Source: Thelephora terrestris (lineage: Eukaryota; Basidiomycota; Agaricomycetes; Thelephorales; Thelephoraceae). From it: a stretch of 64,000 nucleotides of DNA. Positions 20,993-34,196 of this stretch are shown here, piece after piece. The DNA lies in the NCBI GenBank assembly GCA_015956445.1, contig WIUZ02000006.1, forward strand, positions 1,798,001 through 1,862,000. Reading direction: 5' to 3'. Within the stretch, counting starts at the first letter, position 1, and each line of letters begins with the position of its first letter. The notes beneath the pieces were generated by a model. The model did no database searches. It saw only the letters and a list, made by a program, of their open reading frames with translations, and was not told where the DNA came from. A program made the translations under genes and the position numbers.

Positions 20993-23900
20993 ATGCCGCG
21001 GTTCAAAAAGCTCAAGAAATTCTTCCAACCTTCCCAGCATCCAACGCCACAGGGGACTCCTCCACGCATTGCCGTCGGAGCCCCCAACTCCGCCGTAGAC
21101 CTAAACCCAGACCCCACGCCCGAAAGTATGTCCTGTTCGGCGAAGTCTGTAAATCAGTTGGGTCGATCTGACCATCGTGACAGGCGTAAACGACGGGAAT
21201 GGTTCCAGGATTGCATCTAAGAACAGCGATGATGCTCAACGTCCCGCCGCGCCCAGTGTGTTACCCCATACCGCTGAGCCCCAGGATACCGTTACACGTG
21301 GCGTCATGCCTCAGCTGATTGCGCCGATGTCGACAATCCCGATAGCGGCAAACGAGCGAGAACAAGAGGGTGAAAGAACAGGCCCCTCGAACTTTACAGA
21401 CGCAAGTTTCATTCAGAACCCCGCCGTTGCTGAGAGGGAATCAGAACATCGAAATCTGCAGGAGCTCGAGAATCAAGGGACAATCACCGGGCGGTCGCCA
21501 ATGGCTCTCGCCGAACATGTACCCAAAGATGACCACCTCCAAGTCGGCGAGGATGCACATGACACCGTCCAGTCGAGGAAGACCAAGGGTGGGTGTCAGT
21601 GGTCCTGCAGTCTTCTCGCTTGTGTTGACTTCTCGTAGCTGCGGAGAGGACCCGGGGGGACAGAGCCACTGGGAGTGCCGCCATTTCTAAGGATGAAGAA
21701 ACCACGGACAAGTTCAACCCCCTCAAAGCTGTTCTGTCCGCCATCAACACGAATTGCAATGTCAGCTTGTGATTTACTGTTGAAGATCCTTCCTAACGAA
21801 CTCATCTGCAGGAAACTGTTCCTATTGAAAACAAGATCACAGTCCTCCTCTCACGGATAAACGCATTGGAGGAACACTTTGATTCATGTCCGAGCGATGT
21901 TGAGGAAAAGAGGCGTCGACTTGAGGTGATAAAGTATGTAATCGTTTCCTCGTTGTGCTTGGTGCTGAGTTTCTTTCAGAAAGCTCGACGACATCGAAAA
22001 GCGCTTGCGGGACCTAACAGAGCCACTTAATGACCAATCTCGAGGCTATGAAGACATATTCGAGCTTCTCGAAGATCTACGAGAGACCGTGTTAGATTAC
22101 CAGGTTTGTCGGTGACCCCGACGCCCTTGTCGGTGCTGATCAGGACAACAGAAGATACAACAGACAGATATCCATGATCAAGAATATAACCTGATAGTGA
22201 GCGATCCTCTTTTTCGTCTGAACAGATAAAATAACCTCCCAATAGACTCCAGGTCAGACCACCCTGCATTCTCGATAATAGGTACCTAATGTGAATATTC
22301 TGCAGATGAAGCCGCAGTCCTCGACGGTTTCCGCTTTGCACGGAAAGCTGAGTTCCGATATAGCGGCCACAGAGGTTGTCTGAAGGGAACTCGCGAAGAT
22401 GTGCTGGACGGGATCGAACTCTGGACTAGGGACCCCGCTAAGCCCCCCGTCTACTGGTTAAATGGGCTGGCCGGAACGGGAAAGACGACCATCGCGCAGA
22501 CAGTTGCGGAAAGGGTATTCGCATGTGGGCAACTCGGCGCCTCCTTCTTCTGCTCACGGGATTTCGAGGATCGAAGCAATATAAAACTCATCTTCCCCAC
22601 CCTCGCCGTCCAGCTCGCACGAAAATACACTGACTTTCGATCGTACCTCGTCCCTCTGGTTCGGTCGGATCCTGGGGTTGCCGACGAATCTCTCTACAAC
22701 CAAATGTACAAATTGATCGTCCGGCCTCTCAATAAGTTCAACATCTCACCAGTAATCATCATTGATGCACTCGATGAATGTCAAGACGAAGAGCCCGCAT
22801 CGGCCGTCCTATCCATCCTTGGGCAGTTCGTATCCAAGATCCCAGAAGCCAAATTCTTCGTCACCGGTCGTCCGGAGCCACGCATCCGCGAAGGTTTCCG
22901 TCTCCCAATGTTAGCAGAGGTAACAGACGTGTTCGTTCTGCACGAGGTCGAGCCAAGCCGAGTGGACAATGACATCCGACTGTTCTTCGGTCACAAGTTT
23001 TCGGACCTGGCACGCCGACGTAGTTTGGATGACTGGCCAACGAAGGAACAGTTGGACCTCCTTTGCGAACGGGCAGGGGGGTTGTTTGTATATGCTGTGG
23101 CGACGGTCAAGTCCATCGACAAACCGAGCACCAATCCCAGAAAGCAACTGAACCTCCTTCTGCAATCACCCGAGAGCAGCACACGCGAGGGGAAAACAAG
23201 GCTTACGGGAAACACTACCCTCGATCTACTTTACACGTCAATTCTTCAGGAAGCTTTTAGTGATGTCAACGGTCCAGACAATGACCCGATGGTCCGCTCA
23301 GTGTTAGGTGCTATGATCCTTGCCGCGAATCCCCTTTCTCCATCCACAATCGCCAAGGTCTTGGGCCTTGATCCTGAGGACGTCTTCCCCCTGTTATCTT
23401 TAGTTCAATCACTCCTCATCTTCCAGGACCAGGACATCGATTTCCCTGTTCGACCCTTCCATAAATCTTTCTTTGACTTCCTCATCGACCCGGATAGGTG
23501 CACAAACCAGAGGTTCCATGTCTTTCCTCCCGAACACCACTTACAGCTCTCCATCGGCTGTCTCAATTTAATGAATCGAACGCTCAAGCAAAACATGTGC
23601 GGGCTCCCGGATGGTGTTGCGAACTCAGATGTCCATGACTTGAAGGACAGGATCGAGAATTTTATCGATCCGGCTTTGCGATATGCGTGTAGATCGTGGC
23701 ACACGCACCTCGTCAAAGGGCCCGCGATATCGTTAGCGGCGCCGAAAATCGATTCTACTCTTCGCCAATTTCTGGAGGGGAAACTCTTGCTCTGGTTGGA
23801 AGTACTGAGTGTCCTTGGGGCTGTTAAGAATGCGGTCAATGCATTGCAAGCCGCTTTAGGCTTGTCAAAGGTGCGTCGAGATCCCGTTGTTGATGAGCTG

Positions 23901-25848
23901 GATGTCCTCATACCTGCTTCAGGAGTCACCCACACTCGACCTTGCCCACGACTGTCATCGTTTTGTAACCGGACACTTCGAGATCATCAGTGCATCCTCT
24001 CCACACATCTACCACTCAGCGCTCGTGCTGTGCCCAACAACATCAATCGTACGGAAACTTTACGAGACAAATACCCAACCTTTCGTGCGAGTTGTGCGCG
24101 GGGCACCGGTGTCGTGGGATTCAAATATTGCAGCCATCGCATGCCCCATTCGAATTTATCGTGCCGCGTGGTCATCGTGCAATAGGTTCATCGCGACCAG
24201 TTCATATAACGGCGCGACGGTGGTCATTCTGGATTCTGTAACTCTCCAGAGGCTTCAAAGTCTTGAATGTGCACCGGAGGAGACATTTTCCGCACAAATC
24301 GGGGCGCTAATTTTCTCCCCGGATAGTCACCTGTTGACGTGGGTTGGTCGCTTGGATCAACATGTCTATATCGTTAGTTGGGACCTCCAGACGGGTGGTG
24401 TAGTCAGCGCCATCACGCATCACGACCAAAGATATTGCCAGAAGCCCAACATCACATACTCGAACGATGGAAAAATGATTGGAGTCTCTTATTCGTATTC
24501 CAGTGACTTCATGATTTCCATCTATGATGTTGTCTCAGGTATCCACATGTACAACATCAAGCCCGACGTACACGGGGGCTTCTATAACCCACGTGGCAGG
24601 GTCTTGGCCGTTTGGACTCACGGAGAATTCCTTCGGGTTGCAACCACAGAACCGCAACCGATTACCATCTGGGAAGTCGGATTCACCTCGAGAGCTAATT
24701 TCACACTGGTCGAGACTCTTTACGTTCCGGACATTCTCGACGCGGATATCGTGATCGCCCCAACCCCTCTTGCAACATACAGAATCGTCCTCTGCCGCGA
24801 GGGTGAATTTTCCGTATGGGACACCGGGGATTCCAAATTCCTACTACGTCAAACGAATGCCACATCCTCTTCATCCTTCACCTTTTCCTCCGATAGCCGC
24901 TCATTTGTGTCCTGGGACACCGGATCCGAAGTTTACATCTGGAAGGAGCATTCAACCGGCTATATACTCCATGGAAAGCTCGAATCCCGTACCAAATTTA
25001 CAACCCCACTTCTCTCTCCAGATGGTGAATCAATTATCACATTCGGTGATTCCAGGCTCCGATTGTGGCACACGGAAAACCTCCACACCACCCCCTCCAG
25101 CCCAACCACTCAACACAGTGAGGATTTTGTCCTGGACTTTATGTCTGATGGGCCATTGGCGGTGGTCACACGGCGGCAAGATAACGTGGTTGTGGTTCTC
25201 GACCTCAAGTCTGGTCTCCCACAGTTGACGATTGACACTGGCATGGAGGTTTACGGTCTGAAGGTGATCGGGAATACAATCGCCGTTGTAGTTGATGGGA
25301 AGGTCATCACATGGAATGTAGTGGGTAGAAACCCTCTTCCAGGTACAAGGATGGGACCTGAGGACAGCACTCAAACAATAACCTTTGCTCAACCGGCGAG
25401 TCCAGTGATTGTCGCAGCAATCTCCCCCGATCTCCATCATATTGCTGTCATTCTGGAAAAGTTTGGAACGCTCTTGTACAATTTATCCGATGGGCAGAAG
25501 TTTGAATTTTCCAATGCAATGGATAATTCACTGTGGTTTGCTCCAGGTGATAACACCCTCTGGATTGCTGGTAGGAACATGGTGCGTTCCCAACCAAAAG
25601 ATGACGAAGCTTACAATGCTCTGGTGGTACGTGATATCGAGTGCGGACCCCGGGAGTCCCCTTGGAGATCGTCTCTTGGCTACAAAGTGACAAATGACGG
25701 ATGGGTACTTGATCTGGAAGGAAAGCGGTTGTTGATGTTGCCTCCTCCTTGGCAGTCAGACGCGGCACTGCGGGTGTGGAACGGGCATTTTCTCGCATTA
25801 CTCCATGGGTCACTACCCGAATCCGTTATCCTGGACTTCGAACCATGA
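20993..25848 (+). CDS. NLR-3: NACHT-WD40 STAND protein (8-exon model)
   Basis: Same architecture as NLR-2: basic N-terminus MPRFKKLKKFFQ, helical region, NACHT exon 22306-23870 with Walker A GLAGTGKTT and Walker B VIIIDALDE, then a single WD40 exon 23923-25848. Introns correspond to NLR-2. One exception is the short sixth exon: where NLR-2 has a GT donor after the CAACAAT block, NLR-3 reads AATATAACC near 22187. The reading phase then requires a non-canonical AT donor or another solution. The part from about 23000 to 23395 is almost identical to NLR-2, whereas the first WD40 half resembles NLR-1. All large exons are open. Whether the transcript is spliced into one frame is unsure. Confidence 0.8.
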
Positions 25849-25879
25849 CTTGTATTTTTGTTACCACGTTTGAGCTTTA

Positions 25880-27240
25880 TGTACTGCAAAGAGGATGGTG
25901 ATGTCGTTTATAGTATAGACGTTTTGATGCAGATCACCAGGACCCCCGTGAAATACTGCATCAATCAAACAGAAGTCCAGAACAGCTAGAGAGATGAATT
26001 TCACATCTCTAAAGGCAGGGCGTTGAAAGGTTCTAGAAGGATATCGGATCAGCCACTTGCACTGTGCGCCTATTCTTATAGATTTCTCAACATCGTCTAA
26101 CGTAAATCAATCTCCCACTGGTGAGTATAAGTGTCCCAATAGATTAGACCGGGGGTGCAACACAACAGTAACAACCGGGAACTCAAGAGCTATACAAAGA
26201 CAAGATCGTGATGCCCCTCCTACTCCTAGGAGACGAGGCTGATGACCCAATGGCAAGCTGAGGTTGAGGGATAAATATCATGGGGGGACTCACCGGCCCT
26301 AGATACAAATACAAAGGCTGTGGACTCGCGAGAACGGGATAAATCGGAGGGGAATGGGGTCGTGAATGGTCGCGGTGGCGACGGCGATGACAATGGTGAG
26401 TTTGTCTGAAATCACGGGTGTGTCGCGGGTGTCGATGGGTAGGTTCTGAATTGACAGAGTAGCGACGAGGTGAGTAGGTTGTGCTGGGGGTGACGGATTG
26501 GGTGACTGCAGCGCTCGTTGGGGTAACCGTAGACTCCGTGAGTGCGCGTCTGTGTCCGTCCTGTCGCCGTTGGGCCATCACGGGTGCACTCCTAGGGGTC
26601 TCCCCTTCCAGCAAGTCGAGATCCTTGTGCAGCGACGGATACCACGTCAGCTCGGGCTTAGGTAACCTCTTCGCGTCTGGGTCCATTCCGTGATATCTGC
26701 GTCCTCGGGGTAGAAATCGGCGGCAACCTGCCCGGCTACCCATGACAGATTATAAACGTCCGTCATAAACTTTTGGATCCGGTTGACTCTGGCCGCGACG
26801 GATTCTGAGGGAGGAGGCGCGGATTCGGGTGCCATGCGCTTATAGTCTGACGTCGGAAGGGGGTGGACCGGAATCGCGTCGGGTTCGCCGTTCTGGGTCT
26901 GATGAATGAGAGTGGTATCTCCATCGAGCGCAGTGTGTGGACGTGAAGGAGTAGTAGAGGGGTGAGGAGAGGGATGACGGGGATGGTGGTTAGATTTGCG
27001 ACCCGAGTCCTGGTTCGAGGGATGGTTCGAGTGATGAGTAGAACGGTGAGAGTGATGCGTTGATAGGTGAGCGAAACGAGCGGCGGTGGATTGCCGATGC
27101 GTCGAATGCTGGTCTCCTTCCTCTTCTTCACTCCTCGAGTGGTGGTCTGGATCGAGTTCTTCCGAGTCGAAATCATTAGGATCGCGTGAGATCGCACTTG
27201 CGGTAGGCTCGGCGCGTTCGAAGATGCCTTGTTGCAACGA
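25880..27240 (-). pseudogene. Truncated antisense copy A of the 55301-57253 gene
   Basis: Tail to tail with NLR-3, as the intact gene is with NLR-5. The 3' flank (25890-26190) and the coding part (26200-27235) match 57620-56060. The His-rich stretch (STHHSHRSTHHSN) and the RVNRIQKFMTDVYNL block are present. It starts only at the residue equivalent to about 250 of the intact protein, has lost about 250 bp covering the C-terminal PVYMIPVPAP and Gln/Pro repeat part, and carries a 7-base deletion near 26701 (YPED instead of YPERDGRRYRG). It cannot make the normal product. Confidence 0.85.
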
Positions 27241-27620
27241 CGTCTAACACTTGCGTTAGGTAGGTTGAGGTAAAATGCTTGAGACAAACCTGACATTCCA
27301 ACATGGCGTCGCGGGTGTCCTCGATCAGTCCGCCAAGCGTATCCGCATCCTTAGAGTTGTTCAGGAACCGCGCAACCTTGCCTTGCTGTGCCAGCGGCGT
27401 GAGGTCCTGAAGAATATCACCCAACTTCCTATCGGGGCCTGAAAGTTAAATGGGATATCTTTCTTGGAGAGCACGGAATTACCCTCTGAGGTTCTTCCTC
27501 CTCTTTTCCTCCTTAGCCTCACCCTCGGGAATGCGCGCGGCTAACAATTGATCCACCGCTTCCACTCGAGGGGCTAGTGATTCTGTCGTTTGGCGATTTG
27601 CCGTAGTTTGCTAGGATGGA
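27240..27620 (-). pseudogene. Unidentified fragment, possibly a STAND-type helical N-terminal region
   Basis: Reverse frames read ILQDLTPLAQQGKVARFLN, KDADTLGGLIEDTRDAML and, upstream of a likely intron ending near 27440, VEAVDQLLAARIPEGEAKEE. This resembles the helical N-terminal stretch of other basidiomycete STAND proteins, but the similarity is weak and rests on memory. It is joined directly to the truncated copy A, with no equivalent at 55-57 kb. Confidence 0.35.
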
Positions 27621-27699
27621 TGTAAGCACCTCAGACCAAGTAATGATTAAGGATGGGAAGCACGCCGAACCTCATAATTATCCAAGATGAAACAGGGAG

Positions 27700-29290
27700 C
27701 ACCGGCGACAGATTTGAGTGGGGGAAACCGTCTGCTACTTCTTTGACCCCACGGAGGATCAAATTTGCCCTACCAGACGTGGAGGGAGGGTCTGCTCCAC
27801 AAGGAAACCATTAGGTTCATAGTCTCTGAGATAAACTCTTCTGCGTACCGTTGGACTCTTGGTCAGGAGAGATCAAGCGAGTGGACTTGGAGGCACTGAT
27901 CCTAAGATCTGGAGTTGATTATGCGGGACGTGGCGCAACTGGATCAACGTCCACAAAGCATTCGATGGGCCCGATCTCGCTCCTAGCTTTGCTTCGCCCC
28001 CGGCGATGGATTTTTGGTAGAGAGAGGAATGTCGGCAGCTTCATGTCGTCATTGATTCGATGTAGATGGTACGATAACAGATTGTGGATTGCGCACCTCG
28101 TGGCACCCATTCCATTCCTGGCCGATGCTAAGCGCTGAGCCGCGTTAAAACGTCGAACTGTAGTACCAACTCCAAGTCTTACTACAGATTTCTAGACCTC
28201 CCTAGCTTCAGCTTCCCATTCCACGCATAAGGAATGGTCATCGATGCCTTCCCTCAAAGTTTCCTTCCTTCCCCGCTCTCGCAGATTCTATCCACAGATT
28301 TGAATACACGGTAGCAGGCTGCTGCAACATCGATTCCCCGCCCACTCGTTTTGACCCGCCCCCGACGAACAGTCCAACTACGATCCCATTTGCGAAACTT
28401 CCATCACCCTCACTGAACCGGGCCGCGGCCTATCTTCAATCGTAGCTCACCCTTCGTGCACGGTTTCCAGCCGATTCCTGCAACGTCGAACCCTGGGCGT
28501 CGACCACGTCCACCGCGCCTGCGATTATGTATGACCGAAGAACGAAGAGGTCTCGACTCTTGAATCAGGGAAGATGATTGCTCAAGGCTTGGGTTTGCGA
28601 ACAAGTCCATGATGTCTGCGCGCCATTCTGCCTTGAGCTAGCATGCTCTCGATGAGGTCGAGGTCGGCTTGAGAGGATCCAGTAGAAAAAACTGCGAGGA
28701 TGTCTCTTGCTCGGTACGCAGTTTATCCATTTCTTTATCTCGAGGTTTCCCGAGCTGGCGGTTTGCTGTTTCAGGTGCTCGTTCGATCTGGCTGGCGCGC
28801 AACCCTCTCCTTCGGCACGTCGTTGTTCACCGTAGCCTCCATCTTTCTGCCGGAGAAGAACTGCTACGCTCCCATCAACCCGCGCAGGGCTATAACTGGA
28901 CCCTGAATCACTACCCTAGACGAAACCTTCGAAGCCTAACGGCGAATAACCCTTCCTTTACTAATCGTCGACGCCCACCTCCATCCATTGGACAGGTTGT
29001 AGCCCAGACCCGAAGAAGTTATGGATTGACCTGCATCGCTCTAGCCTCGTGGCCTGGTGATGAAGCAGGATGGGGGTGGTCTAGCTATCGAGGTCGGGGA
29101 TCTCTGGTTATTGCAAAGATCACATTGCAGAGTCGGCCCCCAGACCATCGGAGCTCGGTTTGGCGGGTGGATGATCGAGGAGTCTCGGAGAACGAACGGA
29201 ACCCGCTCGAAACACGGTTGTACGGCGTATATCTAGAAGCCGGGGTCATCAACTTAGTTCCTCGCCATTCCTGCGGAGGAGCGCGGCTGG
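27700..29290. repeat. Diverged partial spacer copy
   Basis: Aligns at low identity with the central and distal part of S1/S2 (for example 27985-28300 with 13160-13420, and 29180-29290 with 14390-14480). It joins S3 without a gene in between, so a partial spacer precedes a complete one here. No open gene is seen. It is the oldest-looking spacer piece in the window. Confidence 0.6.
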
Positions 29291-29689
29291 CGTGTTTTAT
29301 TCGATCCTTGCCCGACTGTGCGTTGCCGAGTAGGCCAAGGTCCTCTCAGCGTGATGAAGCTTGCCAGTCGCTCTAACTTGATCGTCGGCAAGCTACTCAC
29401 GTTGAAACAATTGGACCCCGAGTGTGGGGTTTTGTCGAGATCTTCGGCCTCCACAACGACGGCTTCGAGCTCGTAGTGGACGTGGCGGAGGGAAATTGTT
29501 CTTGTATAGGGCAACGGGTACATCCCAAGTGCAGTTGCGCTTCATAACGTTACTGCTTACTTTAGAGGTTGAAATATTTTTGTTTTATGAAGGAAGAGTC
29601 GTCATTAACCAGCAGCCAAAGATTTCGTTGTCTGAGATGTATGGATCTGCGAGTTTTTCTGTAACATACGGTTCAACCCCCTGCCGAAG

Positions 29690-30830
29690 TATTCATTCGG
29701 ATGGATTTCTGCACTGAACCGGGATTCGAACAATTTTGTGAACACCACTCCCGAGTATCTCCTGCCTCTCGGCCCTATATATTCTCCCTGTGGCGTCTTT
29801 TATGCTCCCCGCAGCGGACGAGAGCACATGCGTAGATTTTGGTTTGACATCAGACTTAAATGGAATCGGGCGACTCAAATCCTTTCAGAATACGGCAAAT
29901 TCATTGTGAGATCACCCACGGGGTGATTTTCGGGTTATGTTTTAACCCGCTCGCACACTCGCGACGATTCGTATCTCAAAGTCTCCGCTGAGCCAAGTCT
30001 TATGGTATTTACGTGTCATCTGAGGCGCGTCGGATCAGTCATTCGGAGTAGGTTGAAAATACCTTCTCCCTCAACCAAACATCGAGTTCCAGGGTCCTTC
30101 ACGTTGTGGTAGATCCGACTGATTTCGAGGAGGCGTTCAGGGTCGAAGGAGTGCGCAACAGGGTAATCCCACCCACCGAGGAACACTGCTCTTCTAGAGA
30201 CTCGACCAATCTTCAAAAAGCGCCTGCGAAATTGGCTTGGTACCATTCTTTATCTACCACAGGGGTGCCAGCGGAGATTAGTTGTGCCTAGTACACACGA
30301 TCCTCCATCACACGACGCGCGCCACTTGAAGCCTCTTCAGTTCGATCCGCGCATGATAAGCTTTTCCTGAGGATTGTAATGAGACGAGTCGGAGGCCTCC
30401 TTCACGAAGGCGGAGAGACGAATGCCGGCTGGCGCTTGTTGTAAAAGTCTTGCAAACGGCTTCCACTCATGACTGCGTCCAACCTTTTCAAAGCCGAACG
30501 AACGACCTTTGAATGTAGGGTCTGGTGAAGGATGTCGGCTTCGAGTCAGGAGAGAACGTGAGGTAAAGTCGATCCCGCTTACAGTCCATCCACCGCATCA
30601 ACATACTTCGCGTTTGTTGAACACCGTCCCCCTATGCCACACAAGATAACGACACTCGGCGAGATATTGGTCGTCGCCCGCACTGCGGATCATTGAAGAT
30701 CGGCGGGATTGTCGAGACTCTCATTCCCCATTGTCGCGAACCTCCTGAGATCTGGTGAATGGAACCATGCCAGAGCGCACTTAACTGCGAAGAAAGAAAT
30801 ACTGTGAGACTCATCGAAACGATCATGAGC
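29690..30830 (-). pseudogene. Cytochrome P450 remnant in S3
   Basis: The reverse strand reads PIPFKSDVKPKSTHVL at the 3' end and FDPERLLEIS with HNVKDPG in the middle, matching the intact P450 at 44062-46294. No open gene. It is the least altered 3' end among the three spacer relics. Confidence 0.7.
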
Positions 30831-30899
30831 GAGACACGTACGGATAGTCAAGGTCGACACCGGTAATCAGATGCTGATGTGTAGTCACGACTATGAGTC

Positions 30900-31490
30900 C
30901 CGAAAAAAAGACCGTCGGACACTGAAGCAATCGACTCAAAGAATCCACCTGCCGCAGGTCCTCTTGGCACTCGACGTTCCACATACGCGATTTCCGAACC
31001 CCCGCAGCTGACCCCGAACGGGAACTCTATCAGGGTTCTGGTCCCTAGGTGTTCGATTTCACGGCCTCGGGCCACTGGTGTGATTACGCATGAATACTGA
31101 ATGCGAACATCTCCGCGGTAGTATTCCCTAGAGATAGCATGAGGAAGGCCTTTCGTACTGCCGGGGACAGGCAAAACATCGTCCGGACAAGTCCCGAAGG
31201 TTGAACCGCGTGTGTCAGATAGCAAGTCTCCGTCAAGCCCTTTGCCGCCCACATATGGAGCTTTTTGAGGTTATATTTAGATAGAAGCGCGTATTTGCAG
31301 CGGGAGAGAGGAGTCTGCAGCAAGGCCGAGGTAATCAACACCAAGGGAGGGAAGATCGTCATTTCGGATCAGGGAGCGCCGAAGGCCAACAGACCAGATG
31401 GGAAGCTTGAAGGGAGGTGTTCGAAAACGCCGGTAGGGGTACCGTGGGTTATGTAAGCGGAGGTCCAGCGTCCACGGAGGCCTGCGATGA
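30900..31490 (-). pseudogene. GH47 exon remnant in S3
   Basis: Reverse-strand pieces [25 protein letters not shown] and TETCYLTHAVQPSG match exon 6 of the intact GH47 gene. The copy is nearly identical to the S1 relic and carries the same frame breaks, so both derive from one already broken copy. Confidence 0.75.
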
Positions 31491-33469
31491 CCCGATATCG
31501 CTCTTAGTAAGCGCTGATAACTCTCAGCTACGGCTAGTCTGGAATCCAGCCTCGAATTTAGAGGCGAGGAGGACGCGATTCGGAAGGGCACGATACCTAG
31601 GGGGACGACGCCTCTAAATTGCTACGGCAGACACCCAGCTCCGAGTCTTAGGGATTTCTAGGTCTCCCTAACCCAGACTCCTTTCCGCGCGTGAGGAATG
31701 GTTGTCGATGCATAGTTGCCAAAGCCTTCTCCCTTTCCCGTTCTCGTATATCCTGCTCGCAAGGAATACACGAGAGCAAGCTCAGACGCGACCGCTGCAA
31801 CACCAAGTCCCCACCATACCCGTTTATACCCGCCTCCGACGGACAGAGCAAGCACACCGTCCCATCGGCGAACCATTCATCCACACCGAACCAGACCGCG
31901 GCCTATCTACAATCCCATCTCATACTTCGCGCGAGGTGTTCAAAGCCGCTAGTTTCTACAACGTACGACCAAAGTAACGGAGGCGATTTCGAGACGGGGA
32001 AGATGTTCCCTCAAACCCTTTGCTCGTGGATCAGTCGAATGATGGTGCGCGCCCGTTGTTGCCTTGAGCGTGCTCCTGCGAGGTCGGGACCGGAGAAATT
32101 GAGGGAAATCGGGGGTCAGAATGCGAGGAAGTCTCTTGCCCGGTACGTTGCGAATCCGTCCACTCCTCATTTCCGGGTTTTCTGAACCTCAACTGGGGGT
32201 TAGCAGTTTCAGATGTGCATCCCATTCGGCTCGCTTAAACCCCTCTCACTCGGGACGTCGTTTCTCACCATACCCTCTGTCTTTCAGTCTTGCAGAAGCG
32301 GAACCGCCGCGGTCTTACCCATACGTGTAGCGCTACGGATGGACGTGTAATCAGTATCCTAGACGATGCCCTCGTATCCAAACAGAGAATCTTCCTCCAC
32401 TACTCCTCGACGGTCGACCCCACCAACAGGAAGAAGACGCGGACCCTAATGCCGAGCCCAGTGGGAGCGTATGCTGAGGCTTAGTGGTCATGTGTCTTCC
32501 GAGGAGGACTGGACGGGTTGTGGCCCAGACTCGCCGAAGTTGGGGATCCACCTGCATCCCCTTGGCCTCGTAGCCTAGGACTGAAGTCGGATCGTGGTGA
32601 TCCAACCTGAGTTGAGGACTGGGATCTTTGTACATTCTAAACAGTCCACTGCAGAGTCGGCCCCAAATTCCTTGTGGTTCGGTTCAGCGAGTACTCTGAC
32701 ACTCGTGCTCTCGATACACGGTTGTGCACCGCACACCCGAAAGCTGGTGTTATATGGTTAATCCGTCGCCATTCCTGCGGACGTCAGTCGACGTGTTTCG
32801 TCGAAAGCTTGGCTGACTCTGTGACGCAGACTACCCGTGGGTGCTCCCAGTGTGGTGAAGCTTGCTGGTTGCCCCAACTTGAACATCGCCTCTACCCGTC
32901 TTATGATGATTCTTCACCGAGCTTGGGACGGTGCTGAGGTGTTTGGCCCTCAAAACGATGGCTTCGAGCCCGTAAAGACGGTGGCGTCGCCCAGAGCACC
33001 GTGTACGTTACATGTGTAGTTTGGGCCTTGTAAACCCCTGCGTGTACTTCCGCGGGTCGAAATACTATTTTTATGGAAGACCTAAAGCACTCGTTTTTTC
33101 GGCCCTTCGCTCAAGCCTTAGAGGGTAGAAGGTAGCCACGGGAGGGGTTAGCCTGCTCCGTCCGTCGACATCGTATACTAACGATCAAAAACTCATCTGG
33201 TAAAATGCATCAATCTACAAATTTCGCTTTACCATATAGTGCAATGCCGTATCGAAGGAGTGGTTTGGATGAAATCCTGTACACGAATGAAAATTGGAAG
33301 GATCTGTGGCCGTGTGAACTCACCCGAGTGTTTCCTACCCGTTGGCCCAATCCGTTGTCCCCGCGGTGTCTTCCTTGTTCCCGGAAACGGGCCAGGGCGC
33401 ATGCCTGGATTGCAATTTGGCATCAAACCTGGATAGCAAGGGCGACTTTAACCCTTTCATAAAACGGTC

Positions 33470-33965
33470 AATTCTTCCGGGACCAAGCATTTGAAGGAGG
33501 GCTTGAATCGGAAGCGCATAACAAGTCTTCCAATCGTCTGCTAGAACCGGTAGAGTCGAGTTCCCGAATCCACCTCGGAATTGCCGGGTCCATGAGGATA
33601 TATCGTGCAGAGTCCTGGAGTCGAGCTCGCCACATCAGGAAGATGGGAGCACCTTTCGACCGAGAGTTGAACAAAGGCTACGCTTTGACAGCACTCGCGA
33701 CCCACCAACCCCAAATCTGAGGGAGACTAACGGCCACTTCATTCCAGCGTCTACAAACTTGGAGAAAGCTGAACGTTCCAGTGGCGAAGCGCGTGCCGTC
33801 GTCTCGAAGCCCGGACTCGACGAGGTGAAGAAACGCTTCCCCCAACAGTTCGAATGGCAGGCGGAAGACAGGGACGTGAGTGTTCTGGGCGTATCTCAAC
33901 CGATTGACCTCTCCGAAGTCTATCTGCTTTTTGAAGAGATTCGATCGCGTTTTTCTGTGGGTCAT
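33470..33965 (-). pseudogene. F-box gene fragment upstream of NLR-4, 95-codon open start
   Basis: Best 5' end of the family: an ATG at 33965 opens a 95-codon frame with MTHRKTRSNLFKKQIDF, VPVFRLPFELLGEAF, FSFLQVCRRWNE and VSLPQIWGWW, i.e. a whole F-box-like motif. It ends at a stop after ASAVKA, but homology to the copy at 62613-63107 goes on in another frame to about 33470. It is divergent to NLR-4 with 231 bp between the two start codons. It could still encode a short F-box-only peptide; more likely it is a decaying gene. Confidence 0.65.
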
Positions 33966-34196
33966 CTGCAGGGCCGTACAGCAAGACCTGTGAGTTTATG
34001 CGAGCGGGGTGAGCGGTGAGGACACTGGCGGTGCGGGCGTGTCGAGCATCTTGCTGTATTCTGGATCAAATTGTTGAGCCATAACGCTGCAGGCGGGACG
34101 TTTGACCGTGTGAGAGAAACAGCCTCGCCACAAAAGGGTTTGGCGCCGAGGAGGCAAGTTGCCCTTATCCCCCCTCAGGCTCATCGATCCCACCAC

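Larger units (their letters stand above)
29290..33470. repeat. Inter-NLR spacer S3
   Basis: Full spacer of the S1 type: P450 remnant, GH47 remnant, unrecognised core, internal second copy. From about 30380 to 32270 it is nearly identical to 2525-4430, with only a few substitutions and a 6-base deletion near 30894. Outside that tract it differs at a higher rate, which suggests a recent exchange limited to this tract. Confidence 0.8.
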
